The notes below the pieces were generated by a model, which ran no database searches, was not told the origin of the DNA, and saw only the letters and a list, made by a program, of their open reading frames with translations. Of a stretch of 64,000 nucleotides of DNA, positions 35,643 to 43,178 are shown in pieces. How positions within the stretch are numbered: the first letter of the stretch is position 1; each line of letters begins with the position of its first letter. Origin of the DNA: an uncultured Bacteroidia bacterium (GTDB lineage Bacteria > Bacteroidota > Bacteroidia > Bacteroidales > UBA932); the NCBI GenBank assembly GCA_902785575.1, contig CACZZF010000014.1, forward strand, positions 91,352-155,351. The letters are read 5' to 3'. The position numbers were made by a program, and so were the translations under genes.

Positions 35643-36044
35643 TTAGTTTTCCTTTTCTATTACTAAACTCCAGTATATAAAGTTTGCCGCCAGTCCACCG
35701 AAGATGACTTCGAATAGTGCCGGATTAGACATAAGTTTCGGTACGCCGAAGATGCAGAGAGCTAGCAACACAATGCCTATCACAAACAACCACCCGATAG
35801 GTTTTTTCACTGCCTTCCCGAATACCCACAGAAAAAGAATTGTGACGATGACAGATAGAAATCCGCTTGAGCATAGGATACCGAACCAGCTCCAGAAGCC
35901 ATGCCCGGAGTAATCAATCCCGGTAAAAAAGCAAAACCCCTTGCTTCTGCAAACCAGGAACAGCACAATCGTCAGGATTGTAGTAACTCCCGAGTATATC
36001 AAGCACCCGCTTTCGGCAAACTTGTCTGAAAACTTGTAGGTCAT
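35643..36044 (-). CDS. Polytopic membrane protein, paralogue B
   Basis: 133 residues with about four membrane helices (YSGVTTILTIVLFLVCRSK; WSWFGILCSSGFLSVIVTILFLW; IGWLFVIGIVLLALCIFGV; EVIFGGLAANFIYWSLV) and the shared FF(T/S)G(I/V)DYS loop. 12 bases ahead of its paralogue. Might form a membrane pore or scaffold with it; inference only. Confidence 0.75.
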   Translation of the reverse strand: MTYKFSDKFAESGCLIYSGVTTILTIVLFLVCRSKGFCFFTGIDYSGHGFWSWFGILCSSGFLSVIVTILFLWVFGKAVKKPIGWLFVIGIVLLALCIFGVPKLMSNPALFEVIFGGLAANFIYWSLVIEKEN

Positions 36045-36053
36045 ACCATTAAA

Positions 36054-37436
36054 TTATTTCAAAACAAAAGAGTATTCTTTTGTGGGGGCGTTTCCTGCCA
36101 AACGAGCCTCATTGTCCTCATATTTAAACATCTTCCCTTTTAATTCCGAATACAAGGAGAATGGTCCAGTACTATTGCTGCTGAATATCCATTCTTCTGT
36201 TCCTTTTCCGGAAACCAATGTGAGAGTTCGGGGTATATTGTCGGAGACTTTTCCTGAGAGGTCTATATGGTTGGACTCTTTGTATTTCTTGTACCAATAA
36301 TAGCCGGAAACATTTCCGTCATTACCGACAGTTAGCTTGAACTCAACGGGATATTTTGAAGAATCTTGAGTCAAATCTCCAGACAAACGGATGACGTTCA
36401 TTTCCGGGAAAGAAGCGAACGTTTTTATCAATGCGTCCCCTGCCACTTTCTGGTGTTCAGGGTAAACAGTCTCGATACTGTAAATATCTCCACCTTTCAA
36501 ACTCTCCCTCAAGTAAAAAATACAACCGTCATTGTCCTTGCCGGATATAACGAAGAATTGACCATCTTTTAATAATTTATAGACGATGCTACCTGATTGT
36601 GATCGTCTTTCCAATTCATCTTCATAAACAACGGACAAGCCCGGGACGTCAGAGCCGTCAATAGCTTCTGCTATCAACTTGACATTCTTTTCTTTTGATT
36701 CCAGCTGAACTGATCCGGAAGAATTTGCCTTGACACTCAAGTAGTTCGGGTATCGTAGAATAAAAGCTCCTGAAGGATCACTGTATAAACTAAAGTCCCA
36801 TAAAGGAGTTATTGCTCCTGAATCCGACTTACGAGATTCTTTTCTTGTTGTTGGATAGATATCAGGAGACTCATCTCTTGAAAGCTCGGCACTTACCCAT
36901 TTGGATCTCCCGTTTACGGGTCTTTTGTAGCTGGCGTGAATGATGTTTGGCAGAACATCACTTTTCTTGTATGCTATTTTTTTGTCCAGAAGCTTTCTTG
37001 CCGCAATTTCTTTCCCTTTCGGGCTCATTACCCTCTCGGAATCTTTATCATATCTCATGGTAGTCCTGTCAAACTTTAGCAGGAACTTCCCGACTTTCTC
37101 TTTAGCGATACCTTTGGCATTGAGAAAGACCGTCCCTTCATCAATGTCAAATTTTCGTGTCAAAAAAACCTGTCCATCGTTTCCGACTGTTATTCTGTCG
37201 AATGCGTCAAGATCGTTATATATAGCAATGGTTCTCCCAGACGCTGTTCCATAAATGGACGGTGTATTCGCACGGTGAATGACAAGTCCAAGGAATACCC
37301 CCGCGGTGATCAGCAACACACCTATCACGGAGGCAGGAATCAACCAGTTAATGTTTTGACGGGAGCATTTGTTCTTCTCTATATTAAATAGGGCTATTTC
37401 CTGGGCGTTTTCAGGCCCGATTTCCGTTTCTGTCAT
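36054..37436 (-). CDS. Single-pass membrane protein with large external domain, unknown function
   Basis: 460 residues. An N-terminal cytoplasmic tail with cysteine is followed by one helix (about 29-52, WLIPASVIGVLLITAGVFLG) and a large beta-rich domain. The domain has two related openings, RITVGNDGQVFLTRKF and KLTVGNDGNVSGYYWY, which suggests an internal repeat. A PsbP/Mog1-like segment (DPSGAFILRYPNYLSV...YEDELER) can be read in the middle; that match is tentative. Its start overlaps the upstream coiled-coil gene by four bases. Confidence 0.75.
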   Translation of the reverse strand: MTETEIGPENAQEIALFNIEKNKCSRQNINWLIPASVIGVLLITAGVFLGLVIHRANTPSIYGTASGRTIAIYNDLDAFDRITVGNDGQVFLTRKFDIDEGTVFLNAKGIAKEKVGKFLLKFDRTTMRYDKDSERVMSPKGKEIAARKLLDKKIAYKKSDVLPNIIHASYKRPVNGRSKWVSAELSRDESPDIYPTTRKESRKSDSGAITPLWDFSLYSDPSGAFILRYPNYLSVKANSSGSVQLESKEKNVKLIAEAIDGSDVPGLSVVYEDELERRSQSGSIVYKLLKDGQFFVISGKDNDGCIFYLRESLKGGDIYSIETVYPEHQKVAGDALIKTFASFPEMNVIRLSGDLTQDSSKYPVEFKLTVGNDGNVSGYYWYKKYKESNHIDLSGKVSDNIPRTLTLVSGKGTEEWIFSSNSTGPFSLYSELKGKMFKYEDNEARLAGNAPTKEYSFVLK

Positions 37437-37864
37437 ATTAATTTCATCATCATAGTGGACAACTTATCGAGGTATTTTTCCGAGGACTCCATCATTCGCA
37501 TTTTCATGTTGATTTCGCTCTCAGTCTTGGCGTCCATCATCAAAACATGGTCGAGTATCTTGCTTATTTGCTGATTTACAAAGTCCAGCTGTTTTTCTAC
37601 CACAGGGATACTTGTCTTGTATTTGTCAAGTTCAAAATCCATCTTGGCGATGAAAGCATTGAACTGAATATCCATTGTGTGCATCTGGGCATCAATTTGT
37701 TTCCAGCTCGTTACCGCATTGCACACGCTGGATGTGATATCTCTAATGGTATTCAGGGGGTCTCCATCCCCTGTGTTTGGAAGAGCGACCTCTCCACCGT
37801 ATTCCTGGATGCTACCACCTTCGTATTCGGTGGGAAGCATCTCTTCGTTTTCTTTCTCGTACAT
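37433..37864 (-). CDS. Small coiled-coil protein of unknown function
   Basis: 143 residues, acidic start (MYEKENEEMLPTEYEGGS), then a helical coiled-coil rich in Met, Lys and Glu (TSWKQIDAQMHTMDIQFNAF; KTESEINMKMRMMESSEKYL). No signal peptide or catalytic motif. ATGA overlap with the downstream gene; four bases behind the large coiled-coil membrane protein gene. Probably a structural partner of it. Confidence 0.75.
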   Translation of the reverse strand: MYEKENEEMLPTEYEGGSIQEYGGEVALPNTGDGDPLNTIRDITSSVCNAVTSWKQIDAQMHTMDIQFNAFIAKMDFELDKYKTSIPVVEKQLDFVNQQISKILDHVLMMDAKTESEINMKMRMMESSEKYLDKLSTMMMKLI

Positions 37865-37868
37865 GTGA

Positions 37869-39206
37869 TTAAACTGTTATTTTACTATATTCTTTCCTGG
37901 CTTTGTTCTCCTGATCCTTTATCGTTTCGATCATCTGGTCATACGACATTGAGTAGTCATCGTAAGCTTTATCGTATGGCAGCGGAATATAAGGGAGGCC
38001 TATCCCAAGATCCTCACCCAAAAACATTGAAAACGAGCAAACAACCAAAGCAACCACTAGTGTTATTCCAAGGATTCTTACAAATGTTCCAGGGAATATC
38101 ATAAATGTTAGCAAAGACAGAAGGAATGCGAGGATAATCGGAATGGTGATAATAATTATATCCTTGATTCCAAAGCCGTTTGGCCAATGTGGCGGTTTGA
38201 AGTTATTTTCCAGGTTTCTCTTGCAATCCAAATAATAAGGATTCTTTGATATCAATTCGCCAGCCGGATAGTAATCTGCGTCTAACTCGTTGTCCTCTGC
38301 GAAGATGATTCCTGACTTGCAATTATTTAGAATGCTGAAGTTAATCCCTACATAGTTGCTCAACAGGGCAGGCTCAGTGAACAGAAGTGCTGCGGCTACC
38401 GGATATTGACCGGTGTCATTAAACAATTGTGATTCAACAAAACTATCCCATCCATCGTGAATGCCAAGGCGTTCGGGCCAAGATTCTATTATTCCTTCCA
38501 GTATTTTGACTGGAGAAGGTTTTGCACCTCCAGAATCATGCTTTCCCTCTTTCCAAGCAGCCATCTCTGAGAGCAGATAATCCAGGGTCCCTACCATAAA
38601 CTGTGTCTTTGCAAGAAGCGCAAGGTCTCGTTTAAACAAGGTGAATTTTTTCTGAAAAAGGGGATCACCAGACTCAACTCGCATTTCGAAGTCTTTATCA
38701 TATGCGGTATTAATCCTAGGATAAATGCTTTCGGATATTCTATCTTTAAACCTCTTCAGTGGACCGTACTTCGCATCTGCGATTTTCTGTTTCTCCTCGA
38801 GGGCTGCTTCCAACTTCGCATCTCTTTCTTCCTTCGCCTTTCGTTCTTTACGCTCTGCCACCTTATTACCCCCCCAATTAAGCAGTGCGGCACCTCCGGC
38901 AATAGCAAGAGCGCTAGCGCCGATAATTAGCCCTCCCAGAGCGTCGTCATTATTTCTTGCGTTCATGTTTCCAACTCCTTCCAGGAGATTATTGGCAAAG
39001 CTTCCTATATTTTCAGATACTTTATTTATACTTTCCCGGAATTCTCTGATGGAAGTGTCAATCTTAGCATATTGTTCAAGGATGAGACCGGTCATGGACT
39101 CGCATTCTTTGATTTCCTCCAACATGCCGGCATACTCAGGTGAGTCGGCCAAGCCATTACTGGTCAGGTCGATGCTTACATTGGCGTTTGTGTATTTTCT
39201 TATCAT
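37869..39206 (-). CDS. Large coiled-coil membrane protein of unknown function
   Basis: 445 residues. An N-terminal helical region (CESMTGLILEQYAKIDTSIR) is followed by a glycine/alanine hydrophobic stretch (GGLIIGASALAIAGGAALLN, about 90-110), a charged coiled coil (ERKERKAKEERDAKLEAALE), a mixed middle domain, and two close C-terminal helices (IIIITIPIILAFLLSLLTFM; ILGITLVVALVVCSFSMFL) ending in a cytoplasmic-looking tail. The glycine-zipper-like stretch could insert in membranes. Family unknown to me. Its start overlaps the DUF6140-like gene by four bases. Confidence 0.78.
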   Translation of the reverse strand: MIRKYTNANVSIDLTSNGLADSPEYAGMLEEIKECESMTGLILEQYAKIDTSIREFRESINKVSENIGSFANNLLEGVGNMNARNNDDALGGLIIGASALAIAGGAALLNWGGNKVAERKERKAKEERDAKLEAALEEKQKIADAKYGPLKRFKDRISESIYPRINTAYDKDFEMRVESGDPLFQKKFTLFKRDLALLAKTQFMVGTLDYLLSEMAAWKEGKHDSGGAKPSPVKILEGIIESWPERLGIHDGWDSFVESQLFNDTGQYPVAAALLFTEPALLSNYVGINFSILNNCKSGIIFAEDNELDADYYPAGELISKNPYYLDCKRNLENNFKPPHWPNGFGIKDIIIITIPIILAFLLSLLTFMIFPGTFVRILGITLVVALVVCSFSMFLGEDLGIGLPYIPLPYDKAYDDYSMSYDQMIETIKDQENKARKEYSKITV

Positions 39207-39418
39207 TGTTTTGTCACAATTAAATCCGACATATTCAGCGCGTTGGCTTTCTTGAGGGAGATGCCGAACATGCGCTGGAAGGCGTCTTCGACGGCCTGGC
39301 CACCGTTGACAGTGACGGGGTTGTTGTATGGAGAGACCACTTGGACGGTCATCCCTGGCTCAATCTGCACACCATTGCAGATTTTCTTCCTTTTGGTTGT
39401 GATAGTGAAAAGTGCCAT
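39203..39418 (-). CDS. DUF6140-like small protein, first gene of the island operon
   Basis: 71 residues: MALFTITTKRKKICNGVQIE, then PGMTVQVVSPYNNPVTVNGG and a helical end (AVEDAFQRMFGISLKKANAL). I recall a compact Bacteroidales family with this opening and NGGQ.V.DAF signature, listed as DUF6140; the label should be checked. Function unknown. It leads the operon and is followed by the large membrane protein with a four-base overlap. Confidence 0.75.
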   Translation of the reverse strand: MALFTITTKRKKICNGVQIEPGMTVQVVSPYNNPVTVNGGQAVEDAFQRMFGISLKKANALNMSDLIVTKQ

Positions 39419-39497
39419 AGTGCTATTCTTTTGGTAGTCGATTATTTCGCTAAACTTTACGTATCACAAATATCTCCAATCCCATTTTTCCGGTCAA

Positions 39498-39516
39498 GGT
39501 CATAACTGGGTCATTT
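39498..39516 (+). repeat. 19-base direct repeat, left copy
   Basis: GGTCATAACTGGGTCATTT recurs identically and in the same orientation at 41556-41574. The two copies enclose the nitroreductase and RAYT genes with both REP-like elements. Confidence 0.85.
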
Positions 39517-39556
39517 GCCTAACCTTAGCAAACACATTTGGCGAAGGCCTTCCAAG

Positions 39557-39696
39557 CATTCTTTTGTAATGAGTTGATTATTAAATATTTTCTGATCGGA
39601 TGGTGGCAGGCTACATGAGATGCCATGGGGCCTGCCACCGACTTCCTGGGAAATAGCTCATATTTAAATAGATACAAGCTTGTTGATGGCAGCCCC
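39557..39696. repeat. REP-like element, copy 2 (right border of the accessory island)
   Basis: A ten-pair hairpin GGTGGCAGGC (39602-39611) with GCCTGCCACC (39630-39639) is preceded by TTTTGTAATGAGTTGATTAT, similar to copy 1, and followed by TCATATTTAAATAGATAC (39658-39675), shared with copy 3 and, inverted, copy 1. Confidence 0.75.
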
Positions 39697-39736
39697 AAAC
39701 AAATCGTCCTGAAATTAAGTACACCTCACCTCAAGT

Positions 39737-39768
39737 CTTGCTCAAACCATTGAAATCCGTTATCTTAG
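39737..39768 (+). promoter_or_regulatory. Nitroreductase promoter (CTTG-N20-TATCTTAG)
   Basis: CTTG at 39737-39740 and TATCTTAG at 39761-39768 are 20 bases apart and each differs from consensus by one base. The start codon follows at 39773, so the transcript would be nearly leaderless or the start is slightly later. Confidence 0.45.
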
Positions 39769-39772
39769 CTGC

Positions 39773-40396
39773 ATGAGAAAGTATTTGTTTATAGCTATCG
39801 CCCTGCTGGCGGTCCTGTCTTGTGGGCAGGAGAATAAGGGTGCGTCCACGGCGTCAATGGCCGTTTCTTTCGACGATGTGTTGGCGACCCGCCGAAGCAT
39901 CAGGGATTTCGATTCCTCCAAGGAAGTTACTGAAGCTCAGGTGCGTGAGATCCTCACCGCTGCCCAGGACGCTCCATCGTGGGCCAATACCCAGAGCGCG
40001 AGATATTATGTGGCGATCACCAAGGAGAAGGCAGACGCTGTCCGGGAACTTATTGGCGAGCGGAATAAGCAGAGCACGGCCGGAGCTCCTGTTTTCATCG
40101 TATCGACTTATGCCAGAGGTCTTTCCGGTTTTTTCCGCGGGGAGCAGACAAATGAGATAGGCGATGGATGGGGCGCTTATGACAACGGTTTGAATAACGC
40201 GTACCTTATACTCAAGGCTCGTTCCATGGGTTTCGACACCCTGATCATGGGTATGCGTGACTCGGACGCCTTAAGGAGCCTTCTTGACATTCCCGACGAG
40301 GAGACTGTCATGTCCGTGATTGCCCTCGGCCACCGTGCCAGCGACCCTGTCAAACCCACCCGCAAGCCCCTCGACGAAATAGCCAAGTTCTTCTAA
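39773..40396 (+). CDS. Nitroreductase-family lipoprotein
   Basis: 207 residues with lipoprotein signal (LLAVLSCGQE, Cys17) ahead of a flavin nitroreductase fold: TRRSIRDFDSSKEVTEAQV (FMN-binding Arg motif), AAQDAPSWANTQ, and GVG-type late loop here MSVIALGHRA. Members reduce nitro groups, quinones or flavins with NAD(P)H. Export of a nitroreductase is uncommon, and how it would get electrons outside the cytoplasm is unclear. It converges with the RAYT gene, five bases apart. Confidence 0.88.
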   Translation: MRKYLFIAIALLAVLSCGQENKGASTASMAVSFDDVLATRRSIRDFDSSKEVTEAQVREILTAAQDAPSWANTQSARYYVAITKEKADAVRELIGERNKQSTAGAPVFIVSTYARGLSGFFRGEQTNEIGDGWGAYDNGLNNAYLILKARSMGFDTLIMGMRDSDALRSLLDIPDEETVMSVIALGHRASDPVKPTRKPLDEIAKFF

Positions 40397-40401
40397 AAAC
40401 A

Positions 40402-41280
40402 CTATAGCACCCTGTCCAAAACGTCTTTGCCGACCCCGAGCAGACGTGACAGTTGCGCTTGGCCCGCACCAAATCGAAAGGCTGCTTTTCTGGCCAAGAG
40501 AAGCAGCTCTTTTCTGTTGAGTCCGGAGATGGATTTGACGTGGAACTCGTTGACACAGATGCTGTTGATGCGTTCCATAAGTTCTGCGTCGGAGAAAGTC
40601 ACCTCCAGATGTATCCCGTGACTCTCCTCGACTTCTGCCTCCAAGGAATACCTTCTCAGAAAATCAAAGTATTCGACACTGTCAGTGAACTTGGCTGCCG
40701 CTCCGACGTAGGAGACGAAACTCGTATTCAGTATCCGACCATTACTGTATTCATAGTTGCCGGGAATCTGCAGGCGGGTCTCAAACACTCTCCTTTTCTC
40801 CCTGCTACCAAGGTCTTTTACCAAACTACCGGCGGGAAAGCTTGTTTTGAAATAAACATCAGCGGAACTCCAAGGATAGGCATCGGGGGATGCTATTCTG
40901 GCTTTAAAAGGATTGCGGTGGATGTAGCATATTTCTCTCTTAAGTTGAAGATCTGAAGAGACGGCCACAATGTCCACATCATCCTTTTTTAAAACTCCAT
41001 TACCGATTCTGAGCAGCTGCGCTAACCGATGCGTCACCCGGTCATAAAATAAGAGACAATCTTCAAGAGTTCCTGTTAAAAGAATATGTATGTGATTGTC
41101 CATCAGACAATATGCTACAATCTTGACCCCAGAGCCAGGCAGTAAAAGAGCCAATGTATTGACTCCGATGATGAAGTCTTTTTCTGTCCGGAATATCAGA
41201 CGAGTCTCTTTATGTGATGAAGAAAAGTGGTAACAACCACGTCGACCTTCGAAAGGATCCTTGAAATCAGAGCGTTTCAT
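40402..41280 (-). CDS. REP-associated tyrosine transposase (RAYT, Y1 transposase)
   Basis: 292 residues. The HUH motif CLMDNHIHILL (His63, His65) and REICYIHRNPFKA with candidate catalytic Tyr119, followed by AYPWSS, place it in the single-stranded-DNA Y1 transposases of the RAYT/IS200-like group. A C-terminal helix-turn-helix (AFRFGAGQAQLSRLLGVGKD) is common in Bacteroidetes members. It is intact. REP-like palindromes lie on both sides (copies 2 and 3), which is the standard RAYT arrangement and suggests it moves or once moved them. Confidence 0.9.
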   Translation of the reverse strand: MKRSDFKDPFEGRRGCYHFSSSHKETRLIFRTEKDFIIGVNTLALLLPGSGVKIVAYCLMDNHIHILLTGTLEDCLLFYDRVTHRLAQLLRIGNGVLKKDDVDIVAVSSDLQLKREICYIHRNPFKARIASPDAYPWSSADVYFKTSFPAGSLVKDLGSREKRRVFETRLQIPGNYEYSNGRILNTSFVSYVGAAAKFTDSVEYFDFLRRYSLEAEVEESHGIHLEVTFSDAELMERINSICVNEFHVKSISGLNRKELLLLARKAAFRFGAGQAQLSRLLGVGKDVLDRVL

Positions 41281-41336
41281 ATTTTAGTTTAGCGTTTTGT
41301 TCGGCAAGATACTGAATAATCGTGACAATTCCAAAG

Positions 41337-41492
41337 GCTGGGGCAGCCACCGATGTTGTTTTAAATGCTTGAATATTAGTACGTTGCGAGACGCCTGATG
41401 TCAGACACCTTGCAATTATAAGAGGCCTGACACCGGCATAACGTGAAGTGGCTAATATTCAAATAGATACAAAGCTTCCTGTGTCAGACCCC
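41337..41492. repeat. REP-like element, copy 3 (behind the RAYT gene)
   Basis: GATGTCAGAC (41397-41406) can pair imperfectly with GCCTGACACC (41425-41434). TAATATTCAAATAGATAC (41453-41470) is shared with copy 2, and GTGTCAGACCCC (41481-41492) with copy 1. Confidence 0.7.
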
Positions 41493-41555
41493 CTGTCTTA
41501 TCCAAGAATTGTCTTGAAAAAACTCCCGAATGCGCTCACATTGTGGGGCGCTTTT

Positions 41556-41574
41556 GGTCATAACTGGGTCATTT
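41556..41574 (+). repeat. 19-base direct repeat, right copy
   Basis: Identical and in the same orientation as 39498-39516, 2058 bases away. Confidence 0.85.
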
Positions 41575-41619
41575 TATGGGCCGGGTGGCGCTGGGGGCGC
41601 ATATTCGGATAAATATTCC

Positions 41620-41627
41620 TAATTTTG
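41620..41627 (+). promoter_or_regulatory. Putative -7 element for the LRR lipoprotein gene
   Basis: TAATTTTG matches TAnnTTTG exactly and lies 17 bases before the ATG at 41645. The -33 region is G-rich and shows no TTTG. Confidence 0.5.
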
Positions 41628-41644
41628 TGAAGAATGACCTTAAT

Positions 41645-42628
41645 ATGATTGTTTCGGGTAGGATTATACGCTATTGGAGGCTTTTGCCGTTGTTTTTGGC
41701 TATCGCGTTGCTTAGCTCCGCGGTGGTGGCCTGTGTTCGAGACTTGCCGGATCCGGAACAATTTGTACCCGTGGAAAATGGCGGAGGTGACGAGCCGACT
41801 CAGCCTGAACAACCCGAACAACCCGAACAACCACAGCAACCAGAGCAACCCCAGCAACCAGAGCAACCCCAGCAACCAGAGCAGCCCGAGCAACCCGAGA
41901 AACCACAACAGCCTGAGCAGCCCGAACAGCCCGAACAACCGCCCCAGCAAGAAGTGAATATCCCCGACTCGACCTTCCGAGCCTGGCTGCTATGGAACTA
42001 TGATTCCGACAAAGATGGCCACCTCGCTGATACTGAGGCCGAAGCAATAACCAAGATCGAGTTGTCGACAGATAATATCTCGACACTGGAAGGAATCCAA
42101 GGCTTCCCGAATCTGAATTATCTCCACGCCCAAGGGACCAGGAAGGACGAGACGAATTATGGCAAACTTACTCAAGTCGATTTGACAGGCAACCCGAAAC
42201 TCCGGCATATTCACCTGATTCATAACCACATTTCGAAACTGAATCTGGGTGAGCAACCCGACTTGGACTACTTGGGTCTGGACTACAATGAGGTGACTGA
42301 GATTGATGTCAAGTCATTCACTAAACTGACTCTACTCCAGGTTTCTTATAACAAGCTTAAAACAATTGATGTCAGCGGCCTAAACGAACTAGATGAGTTC
42401 CACTGCGCCGATAACCCTATCGAGACCATAACCCTTGCCAACCCCAAACTTGTCTCTTTCCGTTGCGCTGGCACCCTCGTCAAAGAGCTGGATCTCTCAA
42501 AATGTCCGAAAATCAACCATTTGGATTGCTCGAATTGCCCGAACCTCACAACAATCAAACTCGCTAAAGGCCAGGTGATTGGGAATATCGCCAAAGACAA
42601 TAAAGCAAAATTTGAATACTATGAATGA
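41645..42628 (+). CDS. Leucine-rich-repeat lipoprotein with a Gln-Pro-Glu linker
   Basis: About 327 residues from the ATG at 41645, which yields a lipoprotein signal (LLSSAVVACVRD, Cys30). Next comes a linker of QPEQPEQ-type repeats (DNA 41800-41945), likely an extended stalk, then a calcium-like segment (DSDKDGHLADTE) and internalin-type LRRs (ITKIELSTDNISTLEGIQGF; LTQVDLTGNPKLRHI; LDYLGLDYNEVTEI; IKELDLSKCPKIN). Probably surface-exposed and involved in binding. The stop overlaps the next start by eight bases. Confidence 0.88.
   Translation: MIVSGRIIRYWRLLPLFLAIALLSSAVVACVRDLPDPEQFVPVENGGGDEPTQPEQPEQPEQPQQPEQPQQPEQPQQPEQPEQPEKPQQPEQPEQPEQPPQQEVNIPDSTFRAWLLWNYDSDKDGHLADTEAEAITKIELSTDNISTLEGIQGFPNLNYLHAQGTRKDETNYGKLTQVDLTGNPKLRHIHLIHNHISKLNLGEQPDLDYLGLDYNEVTEIDVKSFTKLTLLQVSYNKLKTIDVSGLNELDEFHCADNPIETITLANPKLVSFRCAGTLVKELDLSKCPKINHLDCSNCPNLTTIKLAKGQVIGNIAKDNKAKFEYYE
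41800..41945 (+). repeat. Low-complexity tandem repeat encoding Gln-Pro-Glu units
   Basis: Variants of a nine-base unit (CAGCCTGAA, CAACCCGAA, CAGCAACCA) are repeated through this stretch of the LRR gene. Synonymous variety shows it is old or diversified; copy number could still vary by slippage. Confidence 0.8.
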
Positions 42629-43178
42629 GAACACTCCCGAAATAGACTTCCTCCTGAAGTCGGTCGCCGAGAAGTTCGGAGGTCCCGTCGCTTCAACCAA
42701 GGATTTCGAGTCGCTATCCTCGAAGATAGAGGAGGAGACCGGCCAGATAGTCTCAACATCTACTCTCAAGAGACTTTATGGATATATGTCCTTAAAACCA
42801 CAACCCCGCGTTACGACTCTTGATATTTTATCGAAGTTCATCGGCAGGACGGGTTTCAGGGAGCTTTGTGTTGAGCTCCAAGACAGTTCGGCATTCCTGA
42901 GCGTAGAGACAGTCGCAAGTGAGACTTTGGAACCGGGTCAAGAATTGGCTATCAGCTGGTTACCGGACAGGGCGGTTCGTTTGAGGCATATTGTGGGGCA
43001 GGATTTCGAGGTGCTCGATTCTGGGTCATCAAAGCTTCGTCCCAGGGATAAGTTCGCGGTCAAGGAGTTTATGAAAGGACAGCCTTTGTATATTTCCGGA
43101 ATAATCCGGGAAGGCAAGACCCTTCCTGAATATGTCGCCGGACGCACGGCGGGAATAACAGATATAAAAGTCTATTGA
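42621..43178 (+). CDS. Protein with N-terminal HTH-like domain, unknown function
   Basis: About 185 residues from the ATG at 42621, overlapping the LRR stop by eight bases. The N-terminal region (FLLKSVAEKFGGPVASTKDF; VSTSTLKRLYGYMSLKPQPR) is a winged/HTH-like module seen in many Bacteroidetes proteins, followed by a beta-rich part (LEPGQELAISWLPDRAVRLR; FMKGQPLYISGI). It may be a sensor or regulator. It converges with the kinase gene with a seven-base overlap. Family not named. Confidence 0.75.
   Translation: MNENTPEIDFLLKSVAEKFGGPVASTKDFESLSSKIEEETGQIVSTSTLKRLYGYMSLKPQPRVTTLDILSKFIGRTGFRELCVELQDSSAFLSVETVASETLEPGQELAISWLPDRAVRLRHIVGQDFEVLDSGSSKLRPRDKFAVKEFMKGQPLYISGIIREGKTLPEYVAGRTAGITDIKVY

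Larger units (their letters stand above)
39419..39772. other. Intergenic region: direct repeat, REP-like copy 2 and nitroreductase promoter
   Basis: No gene fits. It holds GGTCATAACTGGGTCATTT (39498-39516; recurs at 41556-41574), a REP-like copy (39557-39696) and a rightward promoter. The leftward promoter of the island must also lie here, but no exact TAnnTTTG was found on the minus strand next to 39418. Confidence 0.6.
41281..41644. other. Intergenic region: REP-like copy 3, direct repeat and LRR promoter
   Basis: No gene supported. It contains the third REP-like copy (41337-41492), the second 19-base direct repeat (41556-41574) and the promoter of the LRR lipoprotein. Confidence 0.6.

Noticed and set aside
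41712..42086. Leftward open frames opposite the Gln-Pro-Glu repeats
   Set aside because: They are translations of the complementary repeat (Leu/Gly or Val/Ala-rich) and have no start context.
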